A stretch of DNA of 64,000 bases from Rhodoferax sp. (GCF_018780565.1 NZ_JADMJN010000001.1:1-64000); one strand, 5' to 3'; shown: positions 9,923 through 17,855, counted from the first letter of the stretch. The notes: generated by a model not told the origin, from the sequence alone. Program-made: numbers and translations.

Positions 9923-10630
9923 TTAAGCCGTGTCCACTTCTGGCTCAAATGAGAACCCATCACCTCTGTGCCTAAAGATGACTGTCGATGCCGTGATCTT
10001 GCAAACCCAAGTTTCCTGATGGTTCGGCTCGTACAAACTCAGACACGCAGCATCCAGCACAGCGGCACACTGACCCTCCGGATGGCGTGCCGATCCATAT
10101 TGAATCCATTGCAGCCCTTGGGCTCTGGCGGCATCCGCCAAGGCTTGGCAACTTGAATAATCGGCAGAATGTCTCCACTGCGCACTGAGCGCCTTCCAGG
10201 GTGCCTTGGTCAAATCGATCTGTCGACCCAAAACCTTGGCCTGAAACAAGGTGCTCTCAAATCTCAGTTCCCCTGCTTTGAGGCCTTCACTGTCCATCAG
10301 AAACCGCCAACGCCAGTAGCCGACTTCTGCACATGCCGTTTGACGATCCATGGCTCCGTACCAAATCCCCGGCGCATCAGAGCGCCTAAATCTGGAGGCA
10401 TAGGCCGAGGTATATCGGAATGGCGTAAAGATCAAAAAATCGAATTGCCGGTAGTCAGGGGGAATGGGCGGCTTATTGGCCTCCAAAATCTGCTCCAACA
10501 CATGTTGCTCATCGAGTGAATCCACCAGGCTCATGGTCGCAGCCACGTGTTGCGCCTCGACAGCACGCCACAGAATTGAGTTTGCTTTCTTACTGGACTG
10601 GGCGATCCAGTCCTCTTCACGCCATTGCAT
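9923..10630 (-). CDS. RES-domain toxin (NAD-degrading type)
   Basis: 235 residues with a RES domain: RYTSAYASRFRR, GIWYGAMDRQTACAEVGYWR and a following ELRFESTLF region contain the conserved Arg, Tyr and Glu expected at the active site. RES toxins paired with Xre antitoxins deplete cellular NAD+ and stop growth. The gene starts 2 bp after the antitoxin stop, so the pair is translated together. The order antitoxin-toxin, the tight spacing and the strong operator upstream of the pair all fit a functional type II toxin-antitoxin module. The activity itself is inferred from the family. Confidence 0.9.
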   Translation of the reverse strand: MQWREEDWIAQSSKKANSILWRAVEAQHVAATMSLVDSLDEQHVLEQILEANKPPIPPDYRQFDFLIFTPFRYTSAYASRFRRSDAPGIWYGAMDRQTACAEVGYWRWRFLMDSEGLKAGELRFESTLFQAKVLGRQIDLTKAPWKALSAQWRHSADYSSCQALADAARAQGLQWIQYGSARHPEGQCAAVLDAACLSLYEPNHQETWVCKITASTVIFRHRGDGFSFEPEVDTA

Positions 10631-10632
10631 AT

Positions 10633-11013
10633 TCAGACGACTGCGCGCATGCCATCAAGATACGTCGCCACCCGCACCAGTCCTTGTGCAGTTTGAATCA
10701 ACTCTTTGGGCACACCATTCACACCTTGGTTGTAGGTGTTGAGCCATTCCAAACGACGTTTCTCATCATTTCCAACCAGCGCATCCAAGGAACGGTACAC
10801 GCGCACCAAAAGCGTGGCCAACTCTCCCTCTTTCGTATCGGTTTGAAGTGGTCGCTCCCCGCGGGTCAGACGTGACACGCTGGCCTCACTCATGCCAATG
10901 ATCTTACCCAGCGTCACGCCCGTGAGGCCAAGCAAAGCCGATGCCCGAACTGTGGCCTTGGCCAACACAGCGCCAGGATCCAGATGAACAGCAGATGCAA
11001 TGGCAGTTTTCAT
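10633..11013 (-). CDS. Xre/ParS-type antitoxin of the RES toxin
   Basis: 126 residues from the ATG at 11013, chosen because GGAG lies six bases upstream; an ATG four codons earlier overlaps the operator. The central segment LGLTGVTLGKIIGMSEASVSRLTRG is the helix-turn-helix, and the C-terminal half (LVRVYRSLDALVGN to PKELIQTAQGLVRVATYLDGM) is the ParS/MbcA-like domain that covers the RES active site. It should neutralise the downstream toxin and repress its own promoter at the palindromes at 11024-11060. Confidence 0.9.
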   Translation of the reverse strand: MKTAIASAVHLDPGAVLAKATVRASALLGLTGVTLGKIIGMSEASVSRLTRGERPLQTDTKEGELATLLVRVYRSLDALVGNDEKRRLEWLNTYNQGVNGVPKELIQTAQGLVRVATYLDGMRAVV

Positions 11014-11023
11014 GTGAATCTCC

Positions 11024-11060
11024 ATTTGAAAGATTATATCTATTTTCTTTCAAATGAAAG
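11024..11060 (-). promoter_or_regulatory. Promoter/operator of the RES-Xre operon
   Basis: Three copies of the half-site TGAAAG/CTTTCA occur here. ATTTGAAAG (11024-11032) and CTTTCAAAT (11047-11055) form perfect 9-bp arms, and CTTTCA-AA-TGAAAG (11047-11060) is a second palindrome sharing one arm. A perfect TATAAT -10 box on the minus strand (11033-11038) lies between the outer arms, so a bound repressor would block RNA polymerase. The natural ligand is the Xre antitoxin. Confidence 0.8.
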
Positions 11061-11180
11061 AATAATGTGCGCCCAATGAAACACTGCAGGTCTTCGAGCC
11101 TGATCGGAGAACTTTAGTCCAGATCGTCAGCATCGGCACGAAAACAACCACAGACCCGCTGACCGACGCGACAAACCCAT

Positions 11181-11639
11181 TCACGCTTTGAGGTTCAAAC
11201 GCAGGAGCGCATTTTCTTCCCGTAGTTGCGAAATTCGCTCTTCAGCAAGGGCAAGCTGCTCTTGTGCCTCCTGGTAGGCGAGGGTCAACCGTCCGACTTC
11301 AGCAGCGAGGTTGTCAGCCACAGCCGTCACTCGCTCACGTGTGCCATCACGGGTCTGGGCTAACTTTTCATTTAGCTGGTCAAGCCAAGCCATGATCGCA
11401 ACGCGAGTCGTGTCTTTGTGAACCGCATTCTGAAGAGTGGCTTTCTTGACATCGGCTCGCCGGCAAAGCTCTGACTGAGTCACACGTCCAAAATTGAACG
11501 GGTAAACACCTTGATTGTTTTCAATTTCAGCCTCGATGTCACGCATTGCCTTGTGAAGCCTTTGCAGAGCTGCCTCCGTTCTAGGGTTCGGCTTTTCAGC
11601 GTCATTCTCCAGCGGTGACTGAGGGGGCGTGATGTTCAT
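11181..11639 (-). CDS. HTH plus coiled-coil protein, unknown role
   Basis: 152 residues from the ATG at 11639; a longer frame starting at 11792 exists but its extra N-terminus is Arg/Cys-rich and unlike the rest. A helix-turn-helix-like stretch (TQSELCRRADVKKATLQN, about residues 55-72) is followed by a long amphipathic coiled coil to the end. This layout recalls KfrA- and TnpC-type DNA-binding proteins of plasmids and transposons, and it resembles the protein at 62027-62428 in layout but not clearly in sequence. The start has no strong ribosome binding site, so its position is uncertain. Confidence 0.6.
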   Translation of the reverse strand: MNITPPQSPLENDAEKPNPRTEAALQRLHKAMRDIEAEIENNQGVYPFNFGRVTQSELCRRADVKKATLQNAVHKDTTRVAIMAWLDQLNEKLAQTRDGTRERVTAVADNLAAEVGRLTLAYQEAQEQLALAEERISQLREENALLRLNLKA

Positions 11640-12000
11640 GATGAAAGTGTAATTGGGCCCCCTCATGTTTTGTCGTCTCACGCCCGTGCGCCGGGAATGA
11701 CAGGTAGCAACGGCAAGCTCACAGTGGGAAAGAATGCGCAAACAGCGGCGCACGTCAGCGCTCTTTAGGCATGGTGGAGTCAAAACCGACACCCAACATC
11801 AAACTGTCAAATTTGCTGTGACTCGAAGTATTGGCATAGAACTTCCAACAGCAGTTGATTCCAAAAAAGCATGAACAGTTTCAACCGAAAAACAATGCCG
11901 TTGAAGCCAATTTGATATCACTTATAAATGGCAATTAATTGTGTTACCTGTTGTAAATCGACTAATTCGAAGGAGATAGTGATATCTAATATTTGAAAAA

Positions 12001-12642
12001 ATGAAAAGGGAGCTCAAAGTGCATTTCAAAATCTGTCACACACTGAAACGCCACACATCCAAGCTGCTCGTGCCCTCGGCATTGGCACTGGCATGCGCGG
12101 CCACCGCTCAGGCTCAAAGCAACTACGGATGCACCGTGTTGCTGTGCCTGGCCAACCCGGCAGGCCCGACGGCAGCGCCTGCCTGCGTCCCCTCCATCAC
12201 GCAGCTGTGGTGGGATCTCTCCCATTTCCGGGGATTTCCTTCGTGTGCGATGGCCGGCAACGCCGCCACCCACACCGGCTCCTATGCCCTGCAGCGCAGC
12301 GACCCCTACCTGGACTGCCCGACAGGAACCAGAATGCTCCCCAGTGGCACCTACTCCCAGGGAATTGGGACCTTACAGGGACAGCTTGACTACGCAGCTG
12401 CTGCTGGATTCATGGCAACAAGCGTTGGCGACCCCAATACGATTTTTGTAAATCCGGGCGACCCCATTCCTCTTAAAACCTGCGGAGGGAACTACCAGGG
12501 ACAAGGTGGCTATTGGGATTGGAACTACGGCTGGGCAACCCGACCCATCTACGGAACACTGACGCAAGTCGGATTGGCGGCTACGCCCAATGTCATAGAC
12601 GTGTACCTCAACGGTACGATTTCCAAAAACATCCGCTGGTAA
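12001..12642 (+). CDS. trbM: TrbM-like conjugal transfer protein
   Basis: 213 residues with an N-terminal signal peptide (LLVPSALALACAATAQAQ). The mature start has the TrbM signature: YGCTVLLCLANPAGPTAA, then a Cys, VPSITQLWWDL and FPSC, a Cys-rich pattern typical of this periplasmic P-type plasmid transfer protein. A GTG at 12019 is preceded by GGGAG at good spacing and may be the real start, since the ATG at 12001 has no close ribosome binding site. It leads an operon with the zeta toxin (6 bp gap) and a nuclease. No other transfer genes are visible, so the function in conjugation is not supported by context. Confidence 0.8.
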   Translation: MKRELKVHFKICHTLKRHTSKLLVPSALALACAATAQAQSNYGCTVLLCLANPAGPTAAPACVPSITQLWWDLSHFRGFPSCAMAGNAATHTGSYALQRSDPYLDCPTGTRMLPSGTYSQGIGTLQGQLDYAAAAGFMATSVGDPNTIFVNPGDPIPLKTCGGNYQGQGGYWDWNYGWATRPIYGTLTQVGLAATPNVIDVYLNGTISKNIRW

Positions 12643-12648
12643 AGCGCC

Positions 12649-13857
12649 ATGGCCTTGGAAACCATTCGCCGCAACGGCTACCGCCACGAGGACCGCACAC
12701 GGATTGAAGAAACTGTCGCCACAGCCGTTGAAGCGAATCCTGACCTATTCATTGAAAAATACAAGAACGATGAACGGTCATTGGGGGGCCGATATATCGC
12801 TGCAGATCTGTTCAAAGAAACCTTCGAGCAATACACGGTCTCCAAAGACAGCAGGAACCGATACAACGGGCCCGTACATAACGCGGCCGCGGTTCTGTCT
12901 GCGGAACTGTTCAGGCGCAACCTTGCCGACAAGAACCAAGCTGAACGGGACACCGTTGTCTTTCTCACCGGCACGCCCGGTGCAGGCAAAACATCTTCTG
13001 TCCTCAGTGCCGGTGAGCTGCCATCAAGCTACCGAGTCGTCTTCGAAGGCCAGCTATCCAACCCGCAGACAACCCTTGAGAAAATCCAACAAGTTCTCGA
13101 CGCCGGACTCAAGCCCGTGATCATCGCGGTTCACGCTCGTCCCGAAAACGCCTTAGACAATACCCTCAAGAGGTTTGCCGAACAGGGACGCGGCGCCAGC
13201 ATCCACGTTATGAGCAGCATACAGGGAGGTCTACCAGCTAGTCTTCGCGAAGTGCAGGCGCAATTCGGCAACGCCGTCGAATTGCATGTTGTGGACTATC
13301 GGGACAGAATGAAGCCTGCAACCCACACCGGCTGGAACTATCTGCCCCTGCTTGAATCAGAAGGAAACCATGACCACATCAAACAACGGCTCTCAATCGC
13401 CCTCGAAGAAATCAGAAGCACAGGATCCATCTCTGAGCCAGCCTACCGACAAGCCATCGGAGACCCTCCCCTTGACCGAGACACCCGCATGGTTGGGCCG
13501 AGCCATGGAAGGCGCGAAGAGCATGACAGTGGACGAGGAATACCGCCTCCAGATCGCGAAAAAGCTGTCCTGAGCGAAACTCAATCAACCCCGCTTCGAG
13601 CAAAAGAACTGGCTTATGAGCGGGCCCACGCATTTCTTCACCTCCCTGAAGCTCAGGCCCTAGAGCAACACCCTGAGTTAACTCATGCCTTTGCCGCCTG
13701 CAAAAACGCAGAGCAACAATTCAAAGCCAAAAACCCCGCAACAGAACTCTGGGTGAAGCACGCAGTGATGCAAGGCTTTCGCGACCAGCTGGCAGACAAA
13801 CTGCGCGCAGGTGAGCTCATCAAACCCCCAGAGCTAGAACGAGATCGGCAACATTGA
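12649..13857 (+). CDS. Zeta-toxin-like P-loop kinase with C-terminal extension
   Basis: 402 residues. Residues about 1-265 are a zeta-toxin/UDP-N-acetylglucosamine-kinase-like domain: GGRYIAADLFKETFE, then the P-loop GTPGAGKTSS (G108-T115), VVFEGQLSNPQ and VIIAVHARPENALDNTLKR. Zeta kinases phosphorylate peptidoglycan precursors and act as toxins when no epsilon antitoxin is present. A low-complexity linker (about 265-320) leads to a helical C-terminal segment (YERAHAFLHLPEAQ) seen in plasmid proteins. No canonical epsilon antitoxin precedes it. A separate small gene lies inside it in another frame at 13370-13573, in the region of the linker. Confidence 0.82.
   Translation: MALETIRRNGYRHEDRTRIEETVATAVEANPDLFIEKYKNDERSLGGRYIAADLFKETFEQYTVSKDSRNRYNGPVHNAAAVLSAELFRRNLADKNQAERDTVVFLTGTPGAGKTSSVLSAGELPSSYRVVFEGQLSNPQTTLEKIQQVLDAGLKPVIIAVHARPENALDNTLKRFAEQGRGASIHVMSSIQGGLPASLREVQAQFGNAVELHVVDYRDRMKPATHTGWNYLPLLESEGNHDHIKQRLSIALEEIRSTGSISEPAYRQAIGDPPLDRDTRMVGPSHGRREEHDSGRGIPPPDREKAVLSETQSTPLRAKELAYERAHAFLHLPEAQALEQHPELTHAFAACKNAEQQFKAKNPATELWVKHAVMQGFRDQLADKLRAGELIKPPELERDRQH
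13370..13573 (+). CDS. Small protein nested in the zeta toxin gene
   Basis: The ATG at 13370 is preceded by GAAGGAAACC, an excellent ribosome binding site, and opens a 67-codon frame in a different frame from the zeta gene. After a polar disordered half, its last 30 residues (from TPAWLGRAMEGAKSMT) are compact, well balanced and use common codons. Over the same stretch the zeta frame encodes an atypical charged linker. This suggests an overprinted gene, possibly a partner of the toxin, but no homologue is recognised. It could also be chance. Confidence 0.5.
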   Translation: MTTSNNGSQSPSKKSEAQDPSLSQPTDKPSETLPLTETPAWLGRAMEGAKSMTVDEEYRLQIAKKLS

Positions 13858-13859
13858 TC

Positions 13860-14426
13860 ATGTACCGAATTACATCAAGATCAATTGTCATGAGGTCGTC
13901 CATTGCCATCCTGTTGACCACAACGCTCACAGTGCCCGCTTGGTCAAAGCCTTTCAATACCAGCGGCAAAGTTGTGTACGTCGATGACGGAGATACCGTC
14001 GTCCTCCTGGTAGACCACAAGACACAACTCACAGTCCGCCTCGCCTCCATCGACGCGCCAGAGTCATCGCACACGAAAAATCAAAAGCGTCGCATAGGTC
14101 AACCCTATTCCGACCATTCCGGAAAATATCTGGCATCCTTGGTCAAAGGAAAGTCCGTAGAGGCCCATTGCTTTGAGTCAGACCACTATGGCCGAGAGGT
14201 GTGTGAGCTCTTTGCAAATGGTCAGTCTGTCAACCGTGAAATGGTGAGACAGGGCTGGGCCTGGGCAAACGCGGCAGCACATGGCAGATACCTGCGCGAC
14301 AAGACCCTCCCAGGTTTGGAAGCGGCAGCGCGAAGCAGCCGTACCGGGTTGTGGTCTGGACACCAGCCTGTCCCGCCGTGGGAATGGCGGGAGCTTTGCT
14401 GGAAGCAGGGCCGGTGCACTCAATAG
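13860..14426 (+). CDS. Secreted thermonuclease (SNase family)
   Basis: 188 residues; the ATG at 13860 lies 2 bp past the zeta stop, and an internal ATG at 13890 would also give a signal peptide (SSIAILLTTTLTVPAWS). The nuclease core shows VDDGDTVVL, RLASIDAPESS, GQPYSDHS and YGREVCELFANG, followed by a C-terminal Trp- and Cys-containing tail. These include the Asp and Arg residues needed for Ca2+-dependent phosphodiester cleavage. It is the last gene of the trbM-zeta-nuclease operon and should act in the periplasm. Similar nucleases are common cargo of conjugative plasmids. Confidence 0.88.
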   Translation: MYRITSRSIVMRSSIAILLTTTLTVPAWSKPFNTSGKVVYVDDGDTVVLLVDHKTQLTVRLASIDAPESSHTKNQKRRIGQPYSDHSGKYLASLVKGKSVEAHCFESDHYGREVCELFANGQSVNREMVRQGWAWANAAAHGRYLRDKTLPGLEAAARSSRTGLWSGHQPVPPWEWRELCWKQGRCTQ

Positions 14427-14651
14427 GTGACGGCAAGCAGCTGCACCTAGTCCGAAAAAAGCACAGGCAGTCGCAGGACTACGACCTCTGATGCTGCGGT
14501 TCAAAAGGCGCGGGGGGGGTAAAGCAAGAACCGACCCCAGGTGATGCTCCGAACAGAAGGTATCCCGGACAACTAAAGTCGTAAACTCATTCAATTCACA
14601 GGATGTCAATTCGGTCTCAAGGCTGAAAACGTATGCCCGTCTTAGACCCTG
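14427..14651. other. Intergenic segment, nothing recognised
   Basis: This leads into the direct repeats at 14652-14783. It contains a run of nine G at about 14512, but no ORF with a ribosome binding site. The short antisense ORFs overlapping the nuclease gene look like shadows. Confidence 0.3.
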
Positions 14652-14783
14652 GATTCAAAGCTGGCATTCAATTGTGAGTGACTGGTATGGAAAAACGGAT
14701 CGCCTTCAGCAGGCCTTCGATTCAAAGCTGACGTTTAATTTTGAGTGACTGCTTCGGAGAAAACGGATCGACTCTAGCAGGCC
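14652..14783. repeat. Two imperfect ~65-bp direct repeats
   Basis: 14652-14715 and 14719-14783 share the opening GATTCAAAGCTG, a GAGTGACTG core, AAAACGGATCG and the end AGCAGGCC, with several differences between. They are separated by 3 bp and lie in a noncoding gap past the methyltransferase gene. Such pairs can be remnants of a duplicated noncoding module or an iteron-like site. Confidence 0.7.
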
Positions 14784-14830
14784 CATTGCGGCTCCTTGGG
14801 CAATGAATTTGGACCACAAGAAGCGGTGGC

Positions 14831-15451
14831 TCAATGAGGCCTTAAGCAGTGACAGTAAACAAAATTTTGTACTGAACCCCAAGGGGTTTCGTGTTGTTCA
14901 CTCATGTGCTCGATCAACTCAAACGCAGGCCCGAACTCTTGATGAAGCTCGCCAGGGGCATACCGGGCGACTGGCAGTCCACTGCATTGCTCTGGGCCGT
15001 CGGGCGCGAAAGTCGCAACAATTACATGGCCGCCGGGTCTTACCGACTTCATAACCTGCTGTACATACGCAGCGCGGTCGACTGGATTGGTCAGGAAGTG
15101 AAAAACGGCACGGTCATGCCAGATGTCATACGCCTGGACTGGCAGGTCCACAGTGCAAATGTCTCCGGCAATCCAGGTGACACGGTCGCCGGCGGACCCC
15201 AGACGTTTGCGGGCAACCGCCAATGCACTGGCCGACAAGTCCAATACCGATACGTTTATGAAACCGTTGCTCAACAGGTCATCCACTAGGGTTGAAGCAC
15301 CGCCCCCGACATCAATCACCGTTGCGTCCAACGAGGTTCCAACCGAACGGATGAGTTCGAGTGAGCGCGTCGCGTGTTTCTGAAACCAGCTCACAGCATC
15401 TGATTGCTTGGTCTGATAGACCTTTTCCCAGTGCTCCTTTGGGTCCTGCAT
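14831..15451 (-). CDS. Class I SAM-dependent methyltransferase
   Basis: 206 residues from the ATG at 15451. The glycine-rich motif I is VIDVGGGASTLVDDLL (about residues 45-60), motif II is SVLDLSASAL, and IAGDIC and the following DIWHDRAVFHF complete a Rossmann methyltransferase domain. The pattern HW..VY.....VSWFQ at the N-terminus is typical of thiopurine/TehB-like small-molecule methyltransferases. It is the last gene of a minus-strand operon with a DMT transporter and a Mn exporter, so a role in metal or metalloid handling is possible. The substrate cannot be read from the sequence. Confidence 0.8.
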   Translation of the reverse strand: MQDPKEHWEKVYQTKQSDAVSWFQKHATRSLELIRSVGTSLDATVIDVGGGASTLVDDLLSNGFINVSVLDLSASALAVARKRLGSAGDRVTWIAGDICTVDLPVQAYDIWHDRAVFHFLTNPVDRAAYVQQVMKSVRPGGHVIVATFAPDGPEQCSGLPVARYAPGELHQEFGPAFELIEHMSEQHETPWGSVQNFVYCHCLRPH

Positions 15452-15504
15452 GGCCTGTCTCCTTACGTTGAGTATCAACTTAACACGGATGGTATTACCG
15501 AAAT

Positions 15505-16545
15505 TCAGTGTACATGGCGATGATGAACATCCGGGTAGTGCGGGTGAGAGTGCTTCAGGGCGAAGTGTGTGTGACGGTGACTATGTTTTTTGCTGTCATG
15601 ACCTTCAGAACCATGCACGTGTTGGTGGTGATCGTCATGTACGTGTTCGTGCTCATGTTCAAGAACCTCATGCAGGTGCTCGTGGACATGCTGCTCAGTG
15701 AGGTGCAGCCATACGCCCCATCCCATCAACGCCGCAGCTATCCAGAATGCCAGAGAGGTAGTTTCTGGGGAGACAAACAATGCCACCGCTGCCCCAATGA
15801 ACGGTGCAGTTGAAAAGTAAGCCCCCGTTCGGGCTGTACCCAAGCCACGCAATGCCAGCACAAACAGAACAAGACTAACTCCATAGCCCAGCAGACCAAC
15901 TACCATGGTCGCAGACAGTATCGCAAAGTTGGGCAATTTGGCATTCATGCTGATGGCCAGCGCTGTATTCACTGACCCGGCAATCAGACCTTTGATACCC
16001 GCAATAAAAAGCGCATCAGATGCAGACACCTTGCGGGTGAGGTTGTTATCCACGGCCCAGCAGAAACAAGCAACGCCGACCAGCACTGGACCAATTGCGC
16101 TTGATTGGCCCACAGAATCAGTCTGCCAACACAATGTGACACCGCCGGCCACGATTGCGAGCATGCCCCACACGATACGCCGGTCAGCATTTTCTTTGAA
16201 CACAAGCCAGGCAATGACTGCGGTAAGGACGGCCTCTAGATTCAACAAAAGCGAAGCAGTGGTTCCGCGGGTGGATAGCAACCCAAACATCAGTGCCACT
16301 GGGCCAATCACGCCACCGAACAAAATGGCGCCTAAAAGCCACGGCCATTCATTTCGTTGAAGACCTGAGGGTTCGTAGCCGCCATCACGGACAAAACGCG
16401 CTAGGGTCAAACCGACCCCACTGCCTAGATAAAGAAGTCCGGCCAACAGCACGGGGGGCATGTCACTGGTCAACAGCTTCGCAAACGGGGTACTCGCTCC
16501 AAACAGTGCAGCCGCACCCAGCGCGTAAAGAACACTTCTATTCAT
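15505..16545 (-). CDS. EamA/DMT-type transporter with His-rich cytoplasmic tail
   Basis: 346 residues. Ten hydrophobic segments in two EamA halves (first from MNRSVLYALGAAALFG, second after NNLTRKVSASDALFIAG) fill about residues 1-280. The remaining ~65 residues hold more than 20 histidines alternating with Glu and Asp (for example EHEHEHVHDDHHQHVHG), a feature not normal for DMT exporters and typical of metal-binding tails. It lies 21 bp downstream of the Mn exporter gene and 53 bp upstream of the methyltransferase gene. A metal-linked transport role is inferred from these two features; the substrate is unknown. Confidence 0.82.
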   Translation of the reverse strand: MNRSVLYALGAAALFGASTPFAKLLTSDMPPVLLAGLLYLGSGVGLTLARFVRDGGYEPSGLQRNEWPWLLGAILFGGVIGPVALMFGLLSTRGTTASLLLNLEAVLTAVIAWLVFKENADRRIVWGMLAIVAGGVTLCWQTDSVGQSSAIGPVLVGVACFCWAVDNNLTRKVSASDALFIAGIKGLIAGSVNTALAISMNAKLPNFAILSATMVVGLLGYGVSLVLFVLALRGLGTARTGAYFSTAPFIGAAVALFVSPETTSLAFWIAAALMGWGVWLHLTEQHVHEHLHEVLEHEHEHVHDDHHQHVHGSEGHDSKKHSHRHTHFALKHSHPHYPDVHHRHVH

Positions 16546-16566
16546 ATTGGCATTGTTTGCATTGAT

Positions 16567-17142
16567 CTATTGGAAGAACTTGTCCGCCTGGAGCAAAGTG
16601 AGCAAGCCCATGACAGCAAAGATTGCCGCTGCAATTGAGTGAACAAGCTTCATTGGGATTTTTGCAGCAAACTTGTTGCCTACGAACACCGCCGGAACGT
16701 CCGCGATGAGCATGCCGAGGGTCGTTCCAGCGATGACCATCAAAGGGGTTGCGTAGTGTGCCGCCAAAGCCACGGTTGCAATTTGTGTCTTGTCACCCAT
16801 TTCAGCCAAGAAGAACGTCACCAAAGTGGCTCCAAACACGCCTAGATGTTTGGCCACTTGTGTCTCCTCCTCTTCAATCTTGTCAGGAATCAGGGTCCAG
16901 ATGGCCATGCCAATGAATGAGCCACCTAATACCCATCGCATGATGTCCGGGCTGATCATGGAAGTTATCCATGCGCCAAAGGCACCTGCGAGGCCATGGT
17001 TGACCAGTGTAGCTACCAAGATACCAGCAATGATTGGCAAGGGCCTTTTGAACCGCGCTGCCAGTATGAATGCGAGGAGTTGAGTTTTATCGCCGATTTC
17101 AGCGAGGGCTACAACGCCAGTTGAGAGAAGGAGAGCTTCCAT
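16567..17142 (-). CDS. TMEM165/GDT1-family manganese exporter
   Basis: 191 residues from the ATG at 17142. The family signatures E-x-G-D-K-T occur twice: ALAEIGDKTQLLAF near the N-terminus and LAEMGDKTQIATVAL in the second half. Six or seven hydrophobic segments fill the protein. These UPF0016 proteins export Mn2+ (MneA/MntX type) or exchange Ca2+/H+. The start at 17142 is preferred because the ORF's earlier start lies within the terminator/riboswitch region. A candidate yybP-ykoY riboswitch with a terminator precedes it, which strongly supports the Mn assignment. It leads an operon with the DMT transporter and methyltransferase. Confidence 0.88.
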   Translation of the reverse strand: MEALLLSTGVVALAEIGDKTQLLAFILAARFKRPLPIIAGILVATLVNHGLAGAFGAWITSMISPDIMRWVLGGSFIGMAIWTLIPDKIEEEETQVAKHLGVFGATLVTFFLAEMGDKTQIATVALAAHYATPLMVIAGTTLGMLIADVPAVFVGNKFAAKIPMKLVHSIAAAIFAVMGLLTLLQADKFFQ

Positions 17143-17174
17143 GATTGATTCCAAGGCCAGACATAAAACAATGA

Positions 17175-17215
17175 CCACAGCGCCTCCCCGGCCGAACCGG
17201 AGGCAATGTGGTCAA
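17175..17215 (-). terminator. Riboswitch expression-platform terminator
   Basis: A long hairpin (GACCAC ... GTGGTC outer arms around GCCTCC/GGAGGC inner arms) is followed on the minus strand by ATTGTTTT. It lies between the riboswitch core and the exporter start. Its 5' arm overlaps the proposed P1 3' strand, so the two could not form together. Confidence 0.7.
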
Positions 17216-17325
17216 AGGTCTTGTCAAGTTAGAAACCGCTTGCACCATGGTCAAACGATGACCAAGTGTGTTGATGCAAGCCCCTTCGAATGACTCGAAA
17301 GGAGACTACTCCCCAGTGACCGTTG
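17212..17325 (-). ncRNA. Candidate yybP-ykoY Mn2+ riboswitch
   Basis: On the minus strand GGGGAGTAG (17306-17314) is the hallmark of the first internal loop, and GCATCAACAC (17268-17277) matches the CAUCAACAUAC-like second conserved loop, with a hairpin between GCTTGC and GCAAGC arms (17238-17243). A short pairing of GGTCA (17317-17321) with TGACC (17212-17216) would close the domain and mask the terminator's 5' arm, predicting transcription ON when Mn2+ binds. Placement upstream of a TMEM165 gene is the known target of this class. The motif is read by eye, not folded. Confidence 0.7.
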
Positions 17326-17564
17326 AAGTCTAGCAGAAGCGTGTTGATGCATTCCAGATAGCAGTCGTTCGCAGATCGTTGCTGAGCCTATGTGTACGAC
17401 ATTGCTAAATCATCTCCAAAATCCAACGCCCCGCAAACCCGCATGAAGGCTATCGCGCTGTTTACGACTTTATTTACCCAGAACAGAAGGAAAATCGCTG
17501 GGAGTCGACCGTCACAAAAAACAAGCTGATGACAATCAAAGCTAGAGGAATTCCCCAGGCTTCC

Positions 17565-17855
17565 TTAGTCTTTGCCAACGGCGAGGCGTACGAGTTGCCA
17601 GATGGAATACCCCAGAATCAGCACCCCCATCAGCAGCACCATCCATCCGGGCAGCTCCAACATGTCCTTGCGAAAGAACACCCATTTGCCGGATTGCATT
17701 GAGTCAATGCCGCTGTAAATCAGATTGGCCGAGATCACCAGAAAGATAGTCGTGCCGATAAAGCTGCGTCGACGCCTGTGCCGGCGATGCTCAGGCGTTT
17801 CCAGTCGCAGAACTTCTGAGCCAAAAGCAGCTGGCTCTTTTTTCGGTTCACTCAT
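17565..17855 (-). CDS. Small membrane protein, unknown
   Basis: 96 residues. A basic N-terminal half (ETPEHRRHRRRRS) precedes two hydrophobic segments (FIGTTIFLVISANLIYSG, about 32-50, and WMVLLMGVLILGYSIWQLV, about 70-88). The positive N-terminus suggests both termini face the cytoplasm. No family is recognised. It is downstream of repeat copy A1, like the other minus-strand units here. The gap 17326-17564 holds no gene on the plus strand that I would defend. Confidence 0.6.
   Translation of the reverse strand: MSEPKKEPAAFGSEVLRLETPEHRRHRRRRSFIGTTIFLVISANLIYSGIDSMQSGKWVFFRKDMLELPGWMVLLMGVLILGYSIWQLVRLAVGKD

Noticed and set aside
17400..17680. Plus-strand open frame reading EGYRAVYDFIYPEQKE
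   Set aside because: It looks partly protein-like but has no start with a ribosome binding site and runs antisense into the small membrane protein gene, so it is not called.
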